A stretch of DNA of 64,000 nucleotides from Aquarana catesbeiana. Its lineage: Eukaryota > Chordata > Amphibia > Anura > Ranidae. Shown here piece after piece: positions 57,407 through 64,000 of the stretch. Both the position numbers and the translations under genes were made by a program. Numbering within the stretch: position 1 is the first letter of the stretch; every line of letters begins with the position of its first letter. Location of the stretch: the NCBI RefSeq assembly GCF_042186555.1, contig NC_133328.1, forward strand, positions 496,027,106-496,091,105, given 5' to 3'. The notes beneath the pieces were generated by a model. The model did no database searches. It saw nothing but the letters and a program-made list of their open reading frames with translations, and was not told the origin of the DNA.

Positions 57407-58715
57407 GTATCTCACAAAAGTGTTGGGACACCTACCTTTACACGCACATGAACTTTAAAGTGTTACTAAACCCTCAATAGTGAAATCAATCTGTATATGC
57501 AGTAAAGCATGCTCATTATTTTCACTGTGGAACCTAAGGGGTTAATCCTCAGCATTGTGTAAAAAGGATGTTTGTTCCTGGCTTCTCTGATCCTCCCCTC
57601 CTTCCACTGTCCCCTGGAAATTTCCTGATAACACAAAGTCTATAGAGTAAGGCTGCACATGCTCAGTTTGGTATATATTGCTAGAGAAGTTTTTTTTTCT
57701 GGGGAAAGTGCATGTAATCAGCACAGGGCCAATCAGCACTGTCCAGACAGTGGTTCATGTGTCTTGAAGTTTCATAGGACAGTCAGAAAACTCCTCCTAC
57801 AAGCTTTAACCAGTGCTTGGCTAGAAACTGATAAAAGTCACAAGACTGCTCTAACTGCTGATGAGAAAAGGTACTTAACAGTTTATATTTACTAAAATAA
57901 TTGCATTTCCACATTCTGTGTACTGTGGTAGACCAGATATAGTGAATGCAGGGTCCTGGATTTAGTAACACTTTAATGGCATCCCAGTCTTTGCCCGTAG
58001 GGTTCAATATTGAGTTGGCCCACCCTTTGCAGCTATAACAGCTTCAACTCTTCTGGGAAGGCTGTCCACAAGGTTTAGAAGTGTGTCTATGGGAATGTTC
58101 TAACATTCTTCCAGAAGTGCATTTGTGAGGTCAGGCACTGATGTGGATGAGAAGGCCTGGCTCGCAGTCTCCGCTCTAATTCATCCCAAAGGTGTTCTAT
58201 TGGGTTGTGGTCATTACTATGTGCAGGCCAGTCAAGTTCCTCCACCCCAAACTCGCTCATCCATGTCTTTATGGACCTTGCTCAAACCGATAGAACACCT
58301 TTGGGATGAATTAGAGCGGAGACTGCGAGCCAGGCCTTCTCGTCCAACATCGGTGCCTAACCTCACAAATGCGATCCGGGAAGAATGGTCAACCATTCCC
58401 ATAGACACTCTTAACCTTGTGAACAGCAATCCCAGAAGAGTTGAAGCTGTTATAGCTACAAAGAGTGGGGCAACTCAATATTCAACCCTACGGGCGAAGA
58501 TTGGGATGCCATTAAAGTGTTACTAAACCCAGGACCCTTCATTCGCTATATCTGGTCTTCCTCAGTACACAGAACGTGGAAATGCAATTATTTTAGTAAA
58601 TATAAACTGTTAAGTACCTTTTCTCATCAGCAGTTAGAACCCTATGAACTAAAACTGGGATGCCATTAAAGTCCATGTGCGTGTAAAGGCAGGTGTCCCA
58701 ATACTTTTGACAATA
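57405..58715. mobile_element. Tc1-derived foldback element
   Basis: The transposase 3' end of a Tc1 element is present twice in opposite orientation. The right copy (58288-58510, plus strand) reads IEHLWDELERRLRARPSRP, with the DDE glutamate, and SNPRRVEAVIATKSGATQYS. The left copy (about 57977-58207) is its reverse complement. The outer ends CAAAAGTGTTGGGACACC and GGTGTCCCAATACTTTTG match. No complete transposase can be made. The left arm carries a TTAA-flanked MITE and the right arm part of the same MITE. Confidence 0.88.
57458..57970. mobile_element. TTAA family C MITE (AGTGTTACTAAACCC ends)
   Basis: Starts AGTGTTACTAAACCC and ends GGATTTAGTAACACT, with TTAA on both sides. The outer copy of the host sequence at about 58655-58680 has the empty site (ATGCCATTAAAGTCC). 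A partial inverted copy lies at about 58517-58630. Confidence 0.85.
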
Positions 58716-58726
58716 TAGTGTGTGTG

Positions 58727-58786
<60 letters not shown>
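58716..58786. repeat. (GT)n/(TA)n microsatellite
   Basis: GTGTGTGTATGTG followed by about 25 TA units. Confidence 0.95.
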
Positions 58787-58792
<6 letters not shown>

Positions 58793-59104
58793 CCCTGCAT
58801 TTCTGTTTTAAACTGAATGGATTGTTAAGGATAAAGGCTCAAGTATACATGATATGCAGATGGGGGTCATAGAAAACCATTGCTCAAATGTATTGGATTT
58901 CAGCTTTAACTCTTTGACCTAAATATTGACCTGTGTATCAAAAGGCATTTTATTTCATATTTAAAGATTTAGATGTCACCAGTACACATATAAAATCATT
59001 TATGCAACTACTTTGCAAGAATTTGTAAAATAAAGTAAAAAATCTGCCAAACTACCCTGGGTTTCTTTTCTTATGTCCTTTTTTTTTTACATATTTTTTT
59101 TTAG
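58787..59104. other. Intron just upstream of the last exon
   Basis: Unique-looking sequence ending in the polypyrimidine tract and acceptor of the exon at 59105. No other feature. Confidence 0.6.
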
Positions 59105-59210
59105 GAGAATTTACTCCAGAAATGCAAATGCGAATCAGACAAGAAATTGAAAAGGAAAAGAAGACAGAAGTTTGGAAAGAAAAATTTTTTGAGAAGTTTT
59201 ATGGAGAAAA
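59105..59210 (+). CDS. ASXL3: ASXL3 coding exon (DEUBAD C-terminal end)
   Basis: Seen: a 106-bp block after a T-rich acceptor ending TTTTTTTTAG (AG at 59103-59104) and before a GTAAGG donor at 59211. It reads EFTPEMQMRIRQEIEKEKK then TEVWKEKFFEKFYGEK. These are the closing helices of the DEUBAD domain; EFTPEM and the Lys/Glu-rich helix are shared by ASXL1-3. It completes a glycine codon at its start and ends in phase 2, so the next exon, outside the window, must supply one base of the final lysine codon. The preceding intron is 15.7 kb and holds three Tc1 elements, an LTR retrotransposon and a foldback element. A LINE in the antisense direction begins about 430 bp downstream. Confidence 0.94.
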
Positions 59211-59640
59211 GTAAGGAAGTTTTTTTTCAATTATTAATTGTATTTGTATTGTAAAATGTATGCATTGCAACCAACAAGATTGAATAACATATTTTCCCAA
59301 GTCCCCGTGCAAGTCTTTTACTCACATGTCCCTAATTCACTAAGATATCACCCATGAAGCTGCTAAGTCTCTTGTCAAAATCTTCTGAGCCAGACCCACG
59401 CATGTGCAGTATACTCTCCATTCCTATGGAGAATTCGAACTTTTGCTGGAGCAAGGACTTGGAACAAAGAGTGTACTGTGCATGTGCGATCCGGCTCAGA
59501 AGGCTTTGACAAGCATCTCATCTCTTTAAGAAATATCCTCTAGATCTGAGTGTGGAGCTGCATATGATCACTCTTCTTGCTTGATATGTTTAGTGGTATA
59601 AAACATGGGTAAATATACATTAATTGCAGAGATGTACAAA
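59211..59640. other. Intron downstream of the last exon
   Basis: Unique-looking. It holds the inverted pair GAGCCAGACCCACGCATGTG (59386-59405) and CACATGCG.TCCGGCTC near 59480-59500, perhaps a small foldback. Confidence 0.5.
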
Positions 59641-59644
59641 ATAT

Positions 59645-62600
59645 TATTGTTATATATTTTTCCTTGTCAAAAGAAGTTTATTGAGTATACAATGTTATAA
59701 AGATACATAAAGTAAGTTTAAAAGGATCTATAAAGTAAGCTCATTGTTTTACAGTAGGGTTTATATAGGTAAATATCATGAAATTTCAAATATTAAACAT
59801 TGGGTTCACGTAAACCTAAATTAAAGATATATATAATTTCCTTAGTTACTTTTGTAGGTATTTAAATGATTTATACCTACTATACATATTGTTTACAAGT
59901 AGAGTGTATATAGGTCAAATAAATTCTGATAATGAGCTTTAATCGTAAGGTGGAGAAAAGGAAAGAGAAAGAAGAAAAAGGGTTGAAAGGTAGAGGTATG
60001 GTCCACAAGGTTGTCCCGCTCGTCAGTTTATTATTCTTTTTAGTTCTCTTTGAAGCCTTAGAATGGGTGTCTCTGTAAGTCATTTAATCTGTTACCATGG
60101 CAACAGGACAGAGTCATTGAAGTTTGACAGGAACTGTTGTTTTATCCAAGGATGCCAAAGTTTTTCAAATTTTGGAATTTGATTTTGATCGATGGCTACC
60201 ATCTTAGCATGGGACATTGTATTATTCATTCTGTGAATTGTTTCTGCTAGTACCAATGTAGGAGATTTCCATGCCTTGGCCACTGTTTGTTTTGCAGCCG
60301 TTATTAGTTGGATCATAAGTTTGAATTGAGAGAGTGTTAACCATTCCGGTTTTAGATTAAGTAAAGTTATATATGGATCTGGTTGTATTATTTTTTTAAA
60401 TATTTTAGATGCAATCACGAAGACTTCCTTCCAGAAGGTTTGGATTACTGGGCACGTCCACCATATGTGTAAATATGTGCCTATTTCTGGGCATCCTCGA
60501 AAACAAAGAGTTGAGGTATTAGGTGAATATTTTGCCACTCTAGCGGGTACAAGGTACCAGCGAGTTAGGACTTTATAATTTGTCTCCAGTGCTAAGATGT
60601 TGGGTGAAGATGACTTAGATGTGAGCCATATGTTAGACCAGTCCGTGTCTTCTAAAGTTCGTCCCAGGTCCTCCTCCCACCTCTGAACGTAAGAGGGTCT
60701 ATTAAGATTTGCTACTCCATGTAATTGATTATAAAGTGATGAAATTGTACCTTTAGCAAATGGATCTTTTGTACAGATTGATTCAAAAATGGATAATTGG
60801 GATAATGGTGTATCCCCCTTTAGGAATGGTGTATAGAAATTTTTGATTTGGAGATATCTAAATATCTCAGAGTTTGGTAGATCATATTTTTCTCTAAGCG
60901 ATGGGAATGAAAGGAATGATTTAGATGCTATGAAGTCATTTAGTGTCTGAATGCCTGATGTTGTCCAAGCTTTAAAAGAATTTGGGTAGATCCATGCCGG
61001 ATAAAAGGCCGGATTTCTGATAAAAGAAATGAGAGGATTGTGTGGAGATTGTAACTGATATTTGGTTTTTAGTTTATCCCAGAGAGATAAGAAGTGTTTA
61101 GTTATGGGATTATGAATTTTAAAGCGGTCTTTAGGATCAAGCCATAATAAATTTGATATTAATAGAGGGTCATTTTCTGAAGCCTCTATAAATACCCATA
61201 ATGGGATTTCCTGTTTTGCATGGTATTTGGACAGACTGGCCAAATGTGCTGCTCTGTAGTAGTTAGTAAAATTAGGGTATCCCAGGCCTCATTTATTTTT
61301 GGGAAGATGTAGTGTGTGTATAGGTATACGTGGTTTAGAAGAGCCCCATATAAACGAAGTTGCTCTTTTTTGTACTATTCTCAAAAAATAGGAAGGAATT
61401 GGAATAGGGAGGACTCTGAATAGATAAAGCAATTTGGGTAGAATAGTCATTTTGATTGCATTAATCTTCCCTATCCAGGATAAAGGAAGTTGCGACCATT
61501 GTTTTATTAGATTTGTGATCTGTCTTAATACAGGAGGATAATTGGTTGAGAATAAGTCAGAATGAGATGCTGTTAAATGAATTCCAAGATATGGGATTGA
61601 TTTTTCTGCCTATGTGAATGGGAGTGCAGCCCTAGCCGGGATCAGTTCCATGTTTGTGAGTGAAATATTAAGCACTAGGCATTTCTTAGGATTAATCATA
61701 AGGCCGGATAGGGCTGCAAATCCATCAAGAGCTGGCATTAAGTTAGGACCAGAGACCTGTGGTGATGATAGAAAAAGTAATATATCGTCTGCAAATATAC
61801 ATAATTTGTGTGTAATACCTCCTACTTCAATGCCAGTTATAGTTTGGTTTGTTCTGATGTATTGGGCCATGGGTTCGAGTATAAGGGCAAATAATAAGGG
61901 AGATAATGGGCAACCCTGTCGGGTACCTCTTTCGATATTAAAGGCTTCAGATTTGTATCCAGCATATTTTATATAGGCTTTGGGTTTATTATATAATGCT
62001 TTGATCCATGTTAAAAAGTGGGGTCCAAAACCCCATTTTTGTAATGAATATTGCATATATTGCCAGGATACTGTGTCAAATGCCCTCTTAATATCGAGAG
62101 ATAGAAAACATAATGGGATTTTCCGTTTTTTAGCAATATGTGCCAATAACACTGCCCTGCGTATATTATCGCCTGCCTGTCTATTTGGCATGAAGCCTAC
62201 TTGATCTCTATGTATTAATTTTCCTATAATGCTATTGAGGCGTTTTGCTATTATTTTTGCTAATAATTTAATATCGAGGTTTAACAGAGAGATAGGCCGA
62301 TAATTCACACAGGAAGTATCAGAAAGGGGTTTTGGGATCATACAAACAATTGCCATTAGTGTTTCTTGCCGAAAAGAATGTCCATCTAGAAGTTTGTTAA
62401 AAGTTTCAGTGAGAATGGGAGAGAGTATTTCTGAGAATGTTTTATAGTATAAAGCCGAGTAGCCGTCTGGGCCTGGTCTTTTGTTAAGTTTTAGGTCTTT
62501 TATGGCGTTAGCAACTTCATCTATAGTTATAGGCTCATCCAAACTGCTTTTTTGATTCTGAGATAACTCAGGTAAGGTTATTTTTGAGAAGAAGGATTCA

Positions 62601-64000
62601 GCTTCTGTAGGATTACATTCATTGTTTGTCTTGTATAAAGTTGCGAGATGTGAGTGAAATTTATGGACTATTTTAACTGGATTACAAGTGTAAACATTTT
62701 TTGATAATTTCAAACGTATTGGTTTGAAAGATTTGTTAGTTGAATTTAATGCCCGAGCCAAATATGTACCTGGTTTGTTTGTATTCATGTAGAAATTGTG
62801 TTTGGAGCGTTTGAGGGATTTATCAACTGACTCAGTGAGAAATAGATCGTATTCCAATCTAGATTTTTCCAGATGAGATTTTGTACTCTGAGATGGATTA
62901 TCTTGAAATGATATGTAGGCTGCATTAAAATTGAGTTCTAGTTTTTTTGCTAGATTTTTGCGTTCCCGTTTAAATAGTGCCATTTGTCTTTGTATTGTAC
63001 CACGCAAGACAGGCTTATGAGCTTCCCACAGTGTTATTGGGGAGATGTCTGTTGTATTATTAATTGATATGTATTCCTTTAAAGCTTGTTCAATGGCCAT
63101 CTGATGTAGTGGGTGTTTGAGCATTATGTCCGGTAAGTACCACGTTGGGTCATGCGCTTTTGGTATGGCTGAGGCTATAGTAGTGTATACTGCATTATGG
63201 TCAGACCACGGAATCGGAATTATATCTGATGCAATAATTTCTGGTATCATTCCTATTGTTAGAAAAATATGATCTATTCTGGTGAAGGTTTGATGAGGGT
63301 GCGAGAAATAAGTGAATTTCTTTTTCATTGGGTTACTTTCTCTCCATGAATCTACCAGATTGTATTTGGAAAGAAGTTGAGAAAAAGGTAATCTAGAGGT
63401 TATTTTGGATGGTGTAAAAGGTGATTTATCTAGAAATGGGAGGAGGACCTGGTTCGAATCCCCACACTTGTAATATATGTGAGAGGAATGGTGTAGGTTG
63501 TTTGTTAGGAGCGTAGTAGGAAATCACCGTGATTGCTGTATCCATTATATAACCCATGAGTATCAGGTATCTACCTTCTGGGTCTTTAATTTCTGATGAT
63601 AAGGTGAATGGTGTGGATCGGTGAAATGCAGTTAGAGTTCCCCTTTGCTTGGTACAGGCAGAAGCCGTGTAAATTTGTTGATAAAAAGGAGAAATATATT
63701 TTGGAGTAGAATCTTTGGTGAAGTGTGTTTCTTGGAGGCATACTATGTGAGCCTTCTTGTTATGGAAAGTACGGAAGGCTTTGGTCCTTTTTTGAGGGAC
63801 ATTTATTCCCTGAACATTCAGGGAAAGTATATTCAGTGGTGCCATGGCAATAGATCAAATAGTTTTGACTTACTTTTTGTTATGCAGAGCTGACTGCGCA
63901 GATCAACCTGTGTGGACTGAAGAGATGAATAGATAGAAAAGAAACCAGTGAATTCTGGAGTAAGGAGTAAACAAAAAACATATGAGATTAGATGATACAT
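59645..64000 (-). mobile_element. Near-complete L1/Tx1-type LINE, antisense
   Basis: On the minus strand this is ORF2 (63845-60092) followed by a 3' UTR of about 450 bp. The 5' UTR and any ORF1 are upstream, mostly outside the window. Few disruptions suggest a moderately young copy. No clear A-tail is seen at 59645. Confidence 0.9.
60092..63845 (-). pseudogene. L1-type ORF2p (endonuclease and reverse transcriptase), nearly intact
   Basis: The ATG at 63845 begins MAPLNILSLNVQGINVPQKR, with HIVCLQETHF: the endonuclease asparagine and glutamate motifs. One frameshift near 63460-63480 separates this from GDSNQVLLPFLD (the GDxN motif, with S for F) and PWSDHNAVYTT (the catalytic end). The RT part has NYRPISLLNLDIKLLAKI, LDIKRAFDTVSW, GTRQGCPLSPLLFALILEP and LCIFADDILLFL (FADD near 61770-61795). 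In one frame there are only two stops, a TAG near 61607 and a TGA near 61289. The C-terminal knuckle is CFRGCPEIGTYLHIWWTC. About 1,250 codons is normal for this family. It would nick target DNA and reverse-transcribe LINE RNA, but as it stands it is inactive. Confidence 0.9.

Noticed and set aside
1..64000. tRNA, rRNA or snRNA genes
   Set aside because: None recognised by eye. A tRNAscan-SE and Rfam search would be decisive.

Overview
The window is vertebrate intronic DNA on the + strand of ASXL3 (Additional sex combs-like 3). Five coding exons with consensus splice sites lie at 26460-26577, 27876-27995, 38802-38965, 43340-43436 and 59105-59210. Joined in order they read as the ASXL3 stretch from just after the N-terminal HARE-HTH region through the DEUBAD (ASXH) domain, the part that binds and activates the deubiquitinase BAP1. 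The HARE-HTH exons, the long C-terminal exons and the promoter are outside the window. The repeats (DIRS retrotransposons, Tx1/L1-type LINEs, CR1, Tc1 elements, many MITEs and large TTAA-bounded repeats) are typical of an anuran, most likely a ranoid frog. That assignment is inference. There is no sign of bacterial or organellar DNA.

Layout. 1-2.3 kb: tandem array of a 394-bp unit, running into a TTAA-bounded repeat that ends near 2.63 kb. 3.06-5.4 kb: decayed DIRS element with a 239-bp insertion. 5.8-8.8 kb: MITEs. 9.1-12.2 kb: antisense L1-type LINE with ORF1 and the 5' part of ORF2. 15.0-19.5 kb: a block of TTAA repeats, one nested in another. 20.2-26.4 kb: repeat-poor intron before the first exon. 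28.4-32.9 kb: a MITE, then a TTAA repeat split by a LINE and duplicated on both sides of it. 33.5-38.7 kb: two more TTAA repeats, one holding a nested MITE. 39.6-42.1 kb: CR1 fragment and a 1.4-kb inverted repeat. 45.3-58.8 kb: Tc1 elements, a complete LTR retrotransposon and a Tc1-derived foldback, several of them embedded in (TA)n microsatellite. 59.6-64.0 kb: a nearly complete antisense LINE ORF2 running off the window.

Most noteworthy is the LTR retrotransposon at 50429-55265. Its two 532-bp LTRs look identical. It has a gag-like ORF and a long unclassified ORF but no visible pol. Its interior carries seven 15-bp palindromes close to the RFX X-box, in two different coding phases. Other strong signals are a 285-bp duplication flanking the 29-kb LINE and direct nested-insertion evidence that several repeat families integrate at TTAA.

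The only host gene supported is ASXL3. All other long ORFs belong to mobile elements or are chance readings of repeats. No tRNA, rRNA, snRNA or CRISPR array was recognised.
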